Shown: positions 1 through 7,284 of the stretch, piece by piece
How the letters are laid out: every line of letters begins with the position of its first letter
Numbering within the stretch: the first letter of the stretch is position 1
DNA from: Chloroflexota bacterium
GTDB taxonomy: Bacteria > Chloroflexota > Dehalococcoidia > E44-bin15
Direction of reading: 5' to 3'
Assembly: GCA_015222405.1 (NCBI GenBank)
Contig: JADFVG010000036.1
Span: forward strand, 1 to 10,907
Length of the DNA stretch: 10,907 nt
The notes under the pieces: generated by a model
What the model saw: only the letters and a program-made list of their open reading frames with translations
The model's database searches: none
What the model was told of the DNA's origin: nothing
Made by a program: the position numbers and the translations under genes

Positions 1-155
1 TGCTCCTGGGGAAGGCCGAGGGCTGAGGCCAGGTTGGCATCGGGGTTGGCATCTATGGCCAGTACAGTATTGCCATCAGCAGCGTAAAGCCGCGCCAATA
101 GGCTGGCTAAGGTTGTTTTGCCCACGCCCCCCTTCCCTGTAATCGCTAGCTTCAT
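1..155 (-). CDS. CooC/MinD-like P-loop ATPase, N-terminal part (runs off the window)
   Basis: Only the first 51 codons are present; the gene continues past the left edge. The protein opens with MKLAIT and a deviant Walker A loop GKGGVGKTT at residues 7-15, the signature of the SIMIBI/MinD-ParA ATPases, followed by the switch-like segment DANPDANL at about 35-42. This N-terminus closely fits CooC-type ATPases, which use ATP to help insert nickel into carbon monoxide dehydrogenase. Other MinD/NifH-like family members begin similarly, so the exact role is an inference. The start is ATG at 155, with a purine-rich GAGAGGG tract about 6 bases before it. It begins 17 bp after the prenyl synthase stop and is probably co-transcribed with it. 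A CooC would imply CO dehydrogenase genes just outside the window. Confidence 0.8.
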   Translation of the reverse strand, partial: MKLAITGKGGVGKTTLASLLARLYAADGNTVLAIDANPDANLASALGLPQE

Positions 156-172
156 TCTTTCGCCCTCTCTAT

Positions 173-1183
173 CTAATACTCCCGCTCCACCACAAAAGCG
201 GCCACCTCCCTCAGCTCCTCCTTGGCTGGGAGAGGAAGGTTCACCTCTTCCAGCTCGGCCAGTGCTTCCCGATAATACCTTCTAGCCATCTCCTCAGTAT
301 ACTCCTTGGCGCCCATATGGCTCAAAAGCTGGACTGCCCGGTCAACATCTTCCGAGCTTATCGTCTTTTTGTTATATATCCTTAGCAATTGCTCCCTTTC
401 CTTCCCCTTTGCCCGTTCCAGGGCATAGATCACAGGTAGGGTCTTCTTTTTCTTTTTGATATCGCTTGCCGGGGATCCGCTGCTCCAGATGCCCAAAACA
501 TCGTTCTTCATCTGGTAGGCCAGCCCCAATTTACGGCCCAAGCGGTGAAACCTGAGCAGCAACTCCTGCTCCTCGGTGCCCAATAGAGCGCCGAGCTCAA
601 GGGAGCAAGCGATGAGGGCAGCAGTCTTGCCATCTGCCATCTGCAAGTAGGCATCGATATTTATGTCAAATCGATCCTCGTAGCTGATGTCCAAATACTG
701 CCCCTGGCAAAGCTCAATACCGGCCTGATCGAGGATGGTGGCTGCCCGGACCACTTTTACTGGGGCAACGCCTTTTTCTTCTAGGCTCAGGATAGCGAGC
801 ATAGCCAGGGCATGCATGGTATCGCCAGCATTTATTGCCTGCGGCTGACCCCAAATCCGCCATACCGTGGCTCGGCCTCGGCGCTTCTCATCGCCATCCT
901 CGATATCATCGTGAATCAGGGAGTAACTGTTCACCAACTCCACCGCTGCCGCTGCAGGAAGGGCCATATGCCAGTCGCCTCCTACCGCCTCGCAGGAAAG
1001 GAGACAAAGGGTGGGACGCACCAGCTTGCCGCCCTGGACTGCCACAGGTCGCCCCGCCTCATCAATCCAACCCAAATGATAACGCATCATATCGTAGAGC
1101 ACCAGGTCGCTTCTGCCTACGATGGATGCTAACTCCTTATCTGTTTCCTCTCGGTATCGGTGGAAAGCTCGGGGTAAAGTCAA
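173..1183 (-). CDS. Trans-polyprenyl diphosphate synthase (geranylgeranyl or farnesyl diphosphate synthase family)
   Basis: This 336-residue protein belongs to the polyprenyl_synt family, which condenses isopentenyl diphosphate with allylic diphosphates in the cytoplasm. Visible motifs are GGKLVRP (51-57), the first aspartate-rich motif DDIED (92-96) followed by RRGRATVW, GQYLDI (161-166), GKTAALI (185-191) and a KKKKKTLPVIYALE tail motif (243-256). The second aspartate-rich motif, normally DDxxD, reads NDVLG (227-231), so one Asp is Asn and the last is Gly; a final Gly also occurs in some family members. The start is TTG at 1183: an AGG within GAGGTGAG lies 6 bases upstream, and the next Met (32) would remove the N-terminal helices. 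Product chain length cannot be told from sequence alone. It sits downstream of dxs, beyond a terminator-like hairpin, and 17 bp before the CooC-like gene. Confidence 0.9.
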   Translation of the reverse strand: MTLPRAFHRYREETDKELASIVGRSDLVLYDMMRYHLGWIDEAGRPVAVQGGKLVRPTLCLLSCEAVGGDWHMALPAAAAVELVNSYSLIHDDIEDGDEKRRGRATVWRIWGQPQAINAGDTMHALAMLAILSLEEKGVAPVKVVRAATILDQAGIELCQGQYLDISYEDRFDINIDAYLQMADGKTAALIACSLELGALLGTEEQELLLRFHRLGRKLGLAYQMKNDVLGIWSSGSPASDIKKKKKTLPVIYALERAKGKEREQLLRIYNKKTISSEDVDRAVQLLSHMGAKEYTEEMARRYYREALAELEEVNLPLPAKEELREVAAFVVEREY

Positions 1184-1199
1184 CTCTCACCTCAGCAAC

Positions 1200-1231
1200 A
1201 AAAATATCAGGTGCAAGGAGAAGCACCTGAT
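1200..1231 (-). terminator. Intrinsic terminator or attenuator after dxs
   Basis: Read on the minus strand, a perfect 9-bp stem (ATCAGGTGC with GCACCTGAT, 1223-1231 with 1206-1214) closes an 8-base loop TTCTCCTT and is followed by A and then five T (1204-1200). This is the usual form of a Rho-independent terminator. It lies 36 bp after the dxs stop and only 16 bp before the TTG start of the prenyl synthase. No convincing promoter fits between them, so partial read-through (attenuation) or a promoter inside dxs would be needed to express the downstream genes. Confidence 0.7.
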
Positions 1232-1267
1232 GGGCTTTTAGGTTTGCTCCGTCATCCAAAGGATCAT

Positions 1268-3154
1268 TTATTCCTTAGCTCCGGTAACGGGATGGCTGAG
1301 CTCAGGGAAGGAAGAAAGGACGCGCCTCGCTATCCCATTGGCATCGAGATTATACTTGGCGCGGAGCAATTCCTGAGGTCCATGCTCCACAAACTCATCG
1401 GGCAGGCCTATAAGCTCTACTTCGACATCGTGAATGCCGGAGTTCTGCACAAGCTCAAGCACAGCGCTGCCAAAACCGCCTGCGATGGCATTCTCCTCGA
1501 CGGTAACCAATCTCTTCGTATGATTGGCCAAATCAAGAATCAACGAGGAATCCAGGGGCTTAGCAAATCGAGCGTTAACCACGGTGCAGTCGATGCCCTG
1601 CTCGCCAAGTCTGTTGGCTGCCTCCAGCGCTGGGGCGACGCTCACCCCAATAGCCAGAATTGCCATATCCTGCCCCGCTCTGAGCACTTCCCCTTTACCT
1701 ATAGGAAGTTCCAGCAGTTTCCGATCTAGAGGCTCACCCGATGCTGAGCCCTTAGGGTAGCGCAGGGCAAAGGGGCAATTCGCCCTCACCGCGGTATAGA
1801 GGAGATGTTGGAGTTCGTTTCCATCTTTGGGCGAGGCAACCACCATGTTAGGAATAAAATTGAGATAGGAAAGGTCAAAGGCACCCTGGTGGGTCTTACC
1901 GTCCTCACCCACAATGCCACCTCGATCAATGGCGAAGACTACGGGCAGATTTTGGAGGCAGACATCATGGATGATCTGATCCAGGGCGCGCTGAAGGAAA
2001 GTGGAATATATCACCACGATAGGGGTAAGGCCTTGGCTTGCCAGACCGGCGGCGAAGGTGACAGCATGTTGCTCGCAGATGCCGACATCAAAGACCCGCT
2101 CCCGAAACTCGGAGGCCACCATGTCCAGTCCCGTGCTATCCGGCATAGCTGCCGTGATGGCTACTATCTTAGGATCCTCTCGAGCAAGGCGAAGGACGGT
2201 TTTGCCCAGGATCTCGCTATAAGAGGGGAGGTCCTTTCTCTGGCGCTGATTTGGCGGCACTCCATGAAAGGCGACTGCGTCCTCCTCAGCGGGGCTATGT
2301 CCCTTACCTTTCTTGGTGATCACGTGGAGCAGGATTGGGCGGCGAGAGTATTCCTTCGCATGTGCCAGCGCCGCTTCCAGCTCTGCGATGTCATGCCCAT
2401 CAATGGGTCCGATATAGGCGAAGCCCAGCTCCTCCCAGAACATTGAGGGAATGATTATCCCCTTGAAGCCCTTCTTCACCCTGGCCCCCCATTCCCAAAC
2501 TAGAGGCCCCTTAGGAAGCCTGGTGACCACATGCGCCGCCTCTTCCTTGGCTCGATGGTAGCGGCGGTCACTCCTGAGGTGAAGGAAAAGCTTGGAGAGG
2601 GCGCCCACACTGGGTGAGATTGCCATCCCATTATCATTAAGCACCACGGTGAGCCTGGTGCCCAGATGTCCTGCCTGGTTCAAGGCTTCAAAGGCCATAC
2701 CGCCGGTCATAGCGCCATCCCCGATAACAGCCACCACATGATGGCTCTCCCCTGCCAGATCGCGGGCGATGGCCATACCCAGTGCCGCAGAGATCGAGGT
2801 GCTGGCATGTCCGGCACCGAAGTGGTCGTGAGGGCTTTCCGCCCGCTCGGTGAATCCGCTGATCCCCTCATACTGGCGAATGGTGGAGAAAAGCTCCCTG
2901 CGGCCGGTGAGCAGCTTGTGAGCGTAGGTTTGATGACCTACATCCCACACGATCTTGTCTCGAGGACTGTCAAAGAAGCGGTGCAAGGCGATGGTAAGCT
3001 CCACCACCCCTAGGTTGGAGGCAAGATGACCCCCGTTGGTGGCCACCGTGGTCAAGATCCGTTCCCGAATCTCAGCCGCAAGCTGCTCTAATTCGGGGCG
3101 GGTCAACCCTTTTAGGTCCTGGGGCCCATTGACTCGGTCTAACACTCCCGGCAC
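1268..3154 (-). CDS. dxs: 1-deoxy-D-xylulose-5-phosphate synthase
   Basis: DXS condenses pyruvate with glyceraldehyde 3-phosphate using thiamine diphosphate, the first and often rate-setting step of the MEP isoprenoid pathway in the cytoplasm. The 628-residue length is normal. Hallmarks in order: GGHLASNLG with the conserved His43, DVGHQTYAHK (71-80), GAGHASTSIS (114-122), the thiamine diphosphate/Mg motif GDGAMTGG (145-152) with NDN (173-175), the catalytic Glu361 in DVGICEQHA, YSTFLQRA (383-390), and DRGGIVGEDGKTHQG (410-424). A C-terminal transketolase domain follows. The start is GTG at 3154, supported by AGGAGA eight bases upstream; the family N-terminus fits. It is third in a run with tsaC and rpiB, 47 bp after the rpiB stop, and is followed by a hairpin terminator. 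No damage or missing residue was noticed. Confidence 0.97.
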   Translation of the reverse strand: MPGVLDRVNGPQDLKGLTRPELEQLAAEIRERILTTVATNGGHLASNLGVVELTIALHRFFDSPRDKIVWDVGHQTYAHKLLTGRRELFSTIRQYEGISGFTERAESPHDHFGAGHASTSISAALGMAIARDLAGESHHVVAVIGDGAMTGGMAFEALNQAGHLGTRLTVVLNDNGMAISPSVGALSKLFLHLRSDRRYHRAKEEAAHVVTRLPKGPLVWEWGARVKKGFKGIIIPSMFWEELGFAYIGPIDGHDIAELEAALAHAKEYSRRPILLHVITKKGKGHSPAEEDAVAFHGVPPNQRQRKDLPSYSEILGKTVLRLAREDPKIVAITAAMPDSTGLDMVASEFRERVFDVGICEQHAVTFAAGLASQGLTPIVVIYSTFLQRALDQIIHDVCLQNLPVVFAIDRGGIVGEDGKTHQGAFDLSYLNFIPNMVVASPKDGNELQHLLYTAVRANCPFALRYPKGSASGEPLDRKLLELPIGKGEVLRAGQDMAILAIGVSVAPALEAANRLGEQGIDCTVVNARFAKPLDSSLILDLANHTKRLVTVEENAIAGGFGSAVLELVQNSGIHDVEVELIGLPDEFVEHGPQELLRAKYNLDANGIARRVLSSFPELSHPVTGAKE

Positions 3155-3201
3155 AGGTCTTTTCTCCTATTGTAGAAATTCAGCAAATCTTAACAGTGAG
3201 A

Positions 3202-3660
3202 CTATGAGTTGTCAAGAAAGGCTTGGCGCTCCAAATCTGCCATCTTCTCCAGGCGTCGAGCATGCCTCCCTCCCTCAAACTGAGCACCAAGATAGGCTCT
3301 TACAATCTCCTCAGCCAGGCCCTCCCCTACCACCCACTCCCCGAGGCAGAGCACATTGGCATCGTTGTGCTCCCGGCTGCGGAGGGCGCTGAAGACATCA
3401 CAACAGAGGGCAGCGCGCACCCCCGGCACCTTATTGGCTACCATGCTCATGCCAATTCCCGTGCTGCACACCAGGATGCCATGCTCAAAGCGACCCTCGG
3501 CCACCGCCTGGGCGACCTTGCCCCCGATGTCAGGATAATCCACGGCAGCGGTGTCATAGCAGCCAAAGTCTTCATAGCTATGCCCCTCGTGAGATAGGAG
3601 GTCCATTATCGCCCGCTTCAGATTCAGCCCTCTATGGTCGCAGCCAATGGCGATACGCAT
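3202..3660 (-). CDS. rpiB: Ribose 5-phosphate isomerase B
   Basis: The 152-residue protein matches the RpiB/LacAB isomerases, which interconvert ribose 5-phosphate and ribulose 5-phosphate in the pentose phosphate pathway. Key features are the N-terminal MRIAIGCDHRG with Asp8 and His9, DYPD (41-44), the active-site loop CSTGIGMS with Cys65 and Thr67, RALRS-like REHNDANVL with His98 and Asn99, and the phosphate-binding arginines near GGRHARR (130-136). The usual CDHAG motif reads CDHRG here, a mild variation. The ATG start at 3660 is preceded by AGGAG nine bases upstream, and that site overlaps the TAG stop of the preceding gene, which suggests coupled translation. Length and motifs are complete. 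Confidence 0.96.
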   Translation of the reverse strand: MRIAIGCDHRGLNLKRAIMDLLSHEGHSYEDFGCYDTAAVDYPDIGGKVAQAVAEGRFEHGILVCSTGIGMSMVANKVPGVRAALCCDVFSALRSREHNDANVLCLGEWVVGEGLAEEIVRAYLGAQFEGGRHARRLEKMADLERQAFLDNS

Positions 3661-3672
3661 TTGTTTCTTCTC

Positions 3673-4275
3673 CTAGCTCACCTTGGTGCTGCAAAACCTG
3701 TCGATCTCCTCCCTGCTTATCGCCCCTTCCCTCAGAATCCTGGGCGTCTCGCTGGTTACATCCAGCACCGTGGAATCCATCCCCCCACGACACTCGCCGT
3801 CGATAACAAAGTCAACCTTGTTCCCCATCTGCCGGCGAACCTCCTCGGCAGTGAGCAGGCTGGGGCCGCCTGTGATGTTGGCACTGGTCCCAGTGATCGG
3901 GGCCCCCAGCCCCTGGATTAAGGCAATGGGAACGGGGTGATCGGGTACCCTGAGCGCGACCGTATCTCCTCCGCCAGTGACCACGCTTGATACCCCCGGT
4001 GCTTTATATAAAACCAGGGTTAGAGCACCGGGAAGGAAGCATTGCGCCAAGCGCCATGCGATTTCAGGCACAAATTGGGCCACGCTCTCTATTTGGGAGA
4101 TATGGGAAAGGAGCAAGGGGAGAGCAAGATTACGGGGGCGATTTTTCGCTTCATACACCCTTGCCACAGCATCATCATCAAGGGCACTAGCGCCCAGCCC
4201 GTATACAGTATCGGTGGGGAAGGCGACTATGCCTCCCCTTTTCAGGATATTGATAGCTTGCTCGACCTGCCCCAT
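3673..4275 (-). CDS. tsaC: L-threonylcarbamoyladenylate synthase (Sua5/YciO/YrdC/YwlC family)
   Basis: This enzyme makes threonylcarbamoyl-AMP from threonine, bicarbonate and ATP, the first step of the t6A modification at position 37 of ANN-decoding tRNAs; it is cytoplasmic and generally essential. The 200-residue protein is the single-domain form without a Sua5 C-terminal extension. Motifs: KRGGIVAFPTDTVYGLG (12-28), KNRP (44-47) followed by PLLL, LPGALTLVL (81-89), VALRVPDHP (106-114), TSAN (130-133) and STVLDV with ILREGAI (168-186). The frame is open to an ATG at 4338, but family homology begins at the ATG at 4275, so that start is preferred. Its AAGG lies only 3 bases upstream, an unusually tight spacing, and a -10 box ends 12 bases away, so near-leaderless initiation is possible. 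The gene is 12 bp before rpiB. Confidence 0.93.
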   Translation of the reverse strand: MGQVEQAINILKRGGIVAFPTDTVYGLGASALDDDAVARVYEAKNRPRNLALPLLLSHISQIESVAQFVPEIAWRLAQCFLPGALTLVLYKAPGVSSVVTGGGDTVALRVPDHPVPIALIQGLGAPITGTSANITGGPSLLTAEEVRRQMGNKVDFVIDGECRGGMDSTVLDVTSETPRILREGAISREEIDRFCSTKVS

Positions 4276-4287
4276 CACCCTTAAGCC

Positions 4288-4316
4288 AGTATACCACAGT
4301 GTTATGCAGCAAGCAA
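4288..4316 (-). promoter_or_regulatory. Possible proximal promoter for tsaC with near-leaderless transcript
   Basis: On the minus strand TTGCTT (4316-4311) and TATACT (4293-4288) are separated by exactly 17 bases. The -10 box matches the consensus at 5 of 6 positions; the -35 matches at only 3. A start about 7 bases downstream would leave roughly 6 bases before the ATG at 4275, which agrees with the poorly placed ribosome binding site. Judged by eye only, without a scoring model. Confidence 0.35.
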
Positions 4317-4390
4317 AAGCCCTGTTTGCTATATTCAATAGCTCGCCAATGCTCTTAATCTTGCAGCGGATGCGCTTATGGGATTAGTTG

Positions 4391-4418
4391 ATAACATGGA
4401 GCAAGTTGATTATGTCAA
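4391..4418 (-). promoter_or_regulatory. Probable sigma-70 type promoter of the tsaC-rpiB-dxs operon
   Basis: On the minus strand a perfect TTGACA (4418-4413) is followed after 16 bases by TGTTAT (4396-4391), 4 of 6 matches to TATAAT. It lies just after the stop of the alpha/beta hydrolase gene and about 115 bp before the tsaC ATG, in the 157-bp gap where a new transcription unit would be expected to begin. No clear terminator for the upstream operon was found in this gap. Confidence 0.5.
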
Positions 4419-4432
4419 GTATAAATGACGGC

Positions 4433-5251
4433 CTATCGAGAGCGCTGGTGCCGCCCCAGGAAATCGAGGATTGCCTTGTCTGCCTCCTCTGCCGCCTCGA
4501 TGAAGAAGCCATGTCCCACGTTTTCCAGGATGACGAGCTCAGCATTGGGTATCCTGGAGGCAAGGAGCCTCGAGTTTTCGAAGGGAACCATCCTGTCGGC
4601 GGTCCCGGTGATGACCAGGGTGGGGGCCTTGATCTGGGGCAGCCGGTCATAAGCATCATGGCCCATTATCGCCTCCGTCTGTCTCATATAGCCATGAACG
4701 GGGGTGACATATTCCACCGACTTCGCTATCCACTGTTCAACGATATCTGGATTGTTATCGATAAACTCCTGGCTGCAGAGGAACGGAAGCGATTCCCTGG
4801 CCGCCTCTTCCGGCGTCAGCCGCTTCATACGCTCCATGTCGAACAGGACTGTCATTGCCTCCGCATCGGGCGGGGTGGTGTGGGCACCTCCACATACAGT
4901 GCACCCCAGGATGAGGCTGATCACCTTCTCCGGGTAGCGAAGGGCAAATTCCTGGGCGATCATGCCCCCCATGGAGACGCCATAGATATGGGCGGCATCG
5001 ATAGCCAGCGCCTCAAGCAGTCCGGCGATATCCTGAGCCAACATTTGCATGGTGTAGGGCACATCCGGTTTATCGCTCCGCCCTGTGCCCCGGTTGTCGA
5101 AGGCCACCACGCGGTAGTCTCGGGAGAGGCCCGGAATCTGGCGGAACCACTGCCCGGAGCTGCCGCCATAGCCCATGATCAGGACCAGCGCCTCCCCCTC
5201 TCCATGGATCTCATAACAGATATTGATGTCGCCAACCTTTACTATAGGCAT
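4433..5251 (-). CDS. Alpha/beta-fold hydrolase
   Basis: A 272-residue alpha/beta hydrolase with a complete catalytic set: nucleophile Ser93 in the elbow GVSMGG (91-96), acid Asp219 in TGTADRMVP, and His247 in NVGHGFF. The segment FDNRGTGRSD (51-60) is typical of the branch that includes esterases, lactonases, C-C bond hydrolases and haloperoxidase-like enzymes, so the exact substrate is not determinable. A lid region lies at about 120-200. No signal peptide is seen, so it should be cytoplasmic. The ATG at 5251 has GAGG followed by AAGCG before it and fits the family N-terminus. A GTG at 5281, overlapping the AOR stop as GTGA, is an alternative start adding ten charged residues. Its tight linkage to the AOR gene suggests a shared pathway. 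Confidence 0.9.
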   Translation of the reverse strand: MPIVKVGDINICYEIHGEGEALVLIMGYGGSSGQWFRQIPGLSRDYRVVAFDNRGTGRSDKPDVPYTMQMLAQDIAGLLEALAIDAAHIYGVSMGGMIAQEFALRYPEKVISLILGCTVCGGAHTTPPDAEAMTVLFDMERMKRLTPEEAARESLPFLCSQEFIDNNPDIVEQWIAKSVEYVTPVHGYMRQTEAIMGHDAYDRLPQIKAPTLVITGTADRMVPFENSRLLASRIPNAELVILENVGHGFFIEAAEEADKAILDFLGRHQRSR

Positions 5252-5277
5252 CGCTTCCTCTTCTTTATCTAACCTCC

Positions 5278-7155
5278 TCACCTCCCTTTGGGATACAGTT
5301 CATCCGCGACATCCTTCAGCCCTAATTCCTCAAGCTTGGTCCGAGTTGGCCAGCCGGTTTTCAGGTCAAATCCGCACTCCGTGTAAAACTCGTCTACCAT
5401 GGCATCAAAGTTCTCCACGCGGGCGCCATCCTGTGGCCCTCCGCTTATCGGTTCGGTGAGAAATCTTTCTGGCATAGCATCATCTTTGCGGTCAAACCCT
5501 TCTCTAGCGTTAAATGCCCTCGCCTGATTTATGATTTTTTCACCGACCTTCAGACCTTCTTCAACGCTGATCTCACGTCCAGTCAAATGTTTATATCCTT
5601 CTACTACATCACTAGCGGTCGTTGCTGTTACCCACCAGAGAATAAGGCAGCCTCCCATGGTGTTCAAAATTCCTGGAACCACCTCCTTATAAGGCTTAAG
5701 CCATTTTGCTATACCCTTCTCCTCCAGCGGATCGGCCTTTTCATTAATCCCGATATCTGGATAAACTAGACCAGCGTAAGTAGCGATCCAAGTCCAGGTT
5801 CTATTTACACTGCCGCCCCTCTCCTGAGTAGCAGCGCCAAGCAAAAGTGCCTTATCTGCCCTGAACTCCTCAGCTTCCAGTGGTGAGCCTTTGGAGTGCA
5901 TGACGTATTTTTCCGTTCCCTTGCCCAGTTTTTCTGCCGCTATCTTTGGCCCCTCAGCCAGTACGTCCCCAAATCCTTCTCGGGCAAAGATAGCTCTTAG
6001 CAGCCTGAGGCAGGACTCGCCGTCACCGAACTTTACTTCTAGTCCTCCGACATCTTCAGGGGTTATAATACCCCGCTCCTGACACTCAGCAAGCCATCCT
6101 GCCCATTCAGCGCTGCCGTTGATGTCAACGCCATTTTGAGCACATTGGTAGAAAATCTCACAAAGCACATCCAGGTCATCAATCATCATATTGTAGCCCC
6201 AGGACCAATCTGCCTCGACCTTGGCGTCAACTTTGTGCCCTTTATAAGGGCCTTTCTTTGGTGACAGGACCTTGCCCGCTTTTACCGGACAACCCCAGCA
6301 ATAGGCATCTTCACCAGTAAATAGCTCTTCCTTTATCGGTTCGTGGTACAGCTTATTCCCTTTATCCCAGCTAGCCTGCTGAAAGTGGCGGCTTGGGATG
6401 CCCATGGTCAGGTCATAAGCTGAGCTAAGCGAATGGATGTGGTATTCTTTAAACGCAGCACCTTTCTCTTTACATGTTCTATAAACTCTAGTGGCAACCT
6501 CCTTCAGTCGCGCCGGGTCATAAGCGGGGATGCTACCTCTGCCGCGGACGGCAATCGCCTTGAGGTTTTTCGACCCCGCTACCGCTCCATTGCCTCCCTT
6601 ACCAAATGCCCGATTATAATCGGCGGTCATGGATGCCAGACGGTTCAGGTTCTCTCCCGCAGGGCCAATACGAATGATCTGAATATTGGTATCGCCAATC
6701 TCATCTCTCAACAGTTCGTCTGTCTCCCCTCCCAGCTTTCCCCAGAGATGGGTTGCGTCCCTTATCTCCACTTCGTCGCCATCGATGAAGATGTACACCG
6801 GTTTTTTGGCTTTCCCTTCAATAATCAACAAATCATAGCCGGCAAACTTAAGATAAGGGGCAAAGCTGCCCCCCATACTATTCTGTCCATAAAAGCCGGT
6901 AAGAGGCGACTTATAGTTTGCGATGGTCCGCGACCCTGGGGGGAATACCGAGCCACTGAAGGCAGTGGGCGAAATTATCAACACATTTTCAGGAGATAGA
7001 GGATCAGTTCCTGGCTTCAATTTTTCCCATAGCAACCTGGCACCAAAACCCTCGCCTCCAATCCAATCTCGGATCAGGTCCTCTCTCAAGGGTTCCTTTT
7101 TCACCGTTCCCTCGGTGAGATTGACCGTTAGCATTTTACCTGCATAACCGTACAT
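5278..7155 (-). CDS. Aldehyde ferredoxin oxidoreductase (AOR) family tungstoprotein
   Basis: AOR family enzymes carry a tungsten (or molybdenum) bis-pterin cofactor and a [4Fe-4S] cluster and typically oxidise aldehydes to carboxylic acids, passing electrons to ferredoxin in the cytoplasm. The 625-residue length is normal. The N-terminal domain shows WIGGEGFGARLL (31-42), PPGSRTIANYKSPLTG (72-87) and the pterin-side segment GQNSMGGSFAPYLKFAGYD (90-108), then NRAFGKGGNGAVAGSKNLKA (181-200). The cluster region reads CWGCPVKA: Cys286 and Cys289 are present, but the third expected Cys of CxxCxxxC is Ala293; the fourth Cys is probably Cys503 in NTMGGC. The ATG at 7155 has a strong GGGAGG four bases upstream. 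It follows SBP-B by 129 bp and abuts the hydrolase gene. The motifs do not settle which AOR subfamily or substrate applies. Confidence 0.93.
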   Translation of the reverse strand: MYGYAGKMLTVNLTEGTVKKEPLREDLIRDWIGGEGFGARLLWEKLKPGTDPLSPENVLIISPTAFSGSVFPPGSRTIANYKSPLTGFYGQNSMGGSFAPYLKFAGYDLLIIEGKAKKPVYIFIDGDEVEIRDATHLWGKLGGETDELLRDEIGDTNIQIIRIGPAGENLNRLASMTADYNRAFGKGGNGAVAGSKNLKAIAVRGRGSIPAYDPARLKEVATRVYRTCKEKGAAFKEYHIHSLSSAYDLTMGIPSRHFQQASWDKGNKLYHEPIKEELFTGEDAYCWGCPVKAGKVLSPKKGPYKGHKVDAKVEADWSWGYNMMIDDLDVLCEIFYQCAQNGVDINGSAEWAGWLAECQERGIITPEDVGGLEVKFGDGESCLRLLRAIFAREGFGDVLAEGPKIAAEKLGKGTEKYVMHSKGSPLEAEEFRADKALLLGAATQERGGSVNRTWTWIATYAGLVYPDIGINEKADPLEEKGIAKWLKPYKEVVPGILNTMGGCLILWWVTATTASDVVEGYKHLTGREISVEEGLKVGEKIINQARAFNAREGFDRKDDAMPERFLTEPISGGPQDGARVENFDAMVDEFYTECGFDLKTGWPTRTKLEELGLKDVADELYPKGR

Positions 7156-7182
7156 TTTCCCTCCCCCTCATCTGTTTTGATG

Positions 7183-7284
7183 TTAAGAGCGAGTTTGCCC
7201 AGCGCCGTTGACCTCCGCTCCGCCGAAACGGCACTCCCCGTGGGGGTTGGTCTCAAAAGTCTCCGTCTCCACGACCTCTATCGA
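7183..7284 (-). pseudogene. Short C-terminal remnant of a substrate-binding protein after SBP-B
   Basis: Immediately after the TAG stop of SBP-B, in the same frame, 33 codons stay open before TAA at 7183-7185. The translation contains ETETFETNPHGECRFGG, which aligns with ETAETELFDTPYGPCLFGG near the C-terminus of the intact SBP. The first 88 bp (7197-7284) match 8696-8783 at 80 of 88 positions. The similarity breaks at about 7196, where the leader of the AOR gene begins. No start codon or ribosome binding site is evident, so this is read as a fossil. Confidence 0.7.

Noticed and set aside
1805..2446. Plus-strand open frame of 213 codons inside dxs
   Set aside because: It is antisense to intact, strongly conserved dxs sequence and shows no motif of its own.
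4388..5272. Plus-strand open frame of 294 codons opposite the alpha/beta hydrolase
   Set aside because: The minus-strand frame carries the full catalytic triad and family motifs; the plus-strand translation is His/Arg-rich without any domain, as expected for an antisense shadow.
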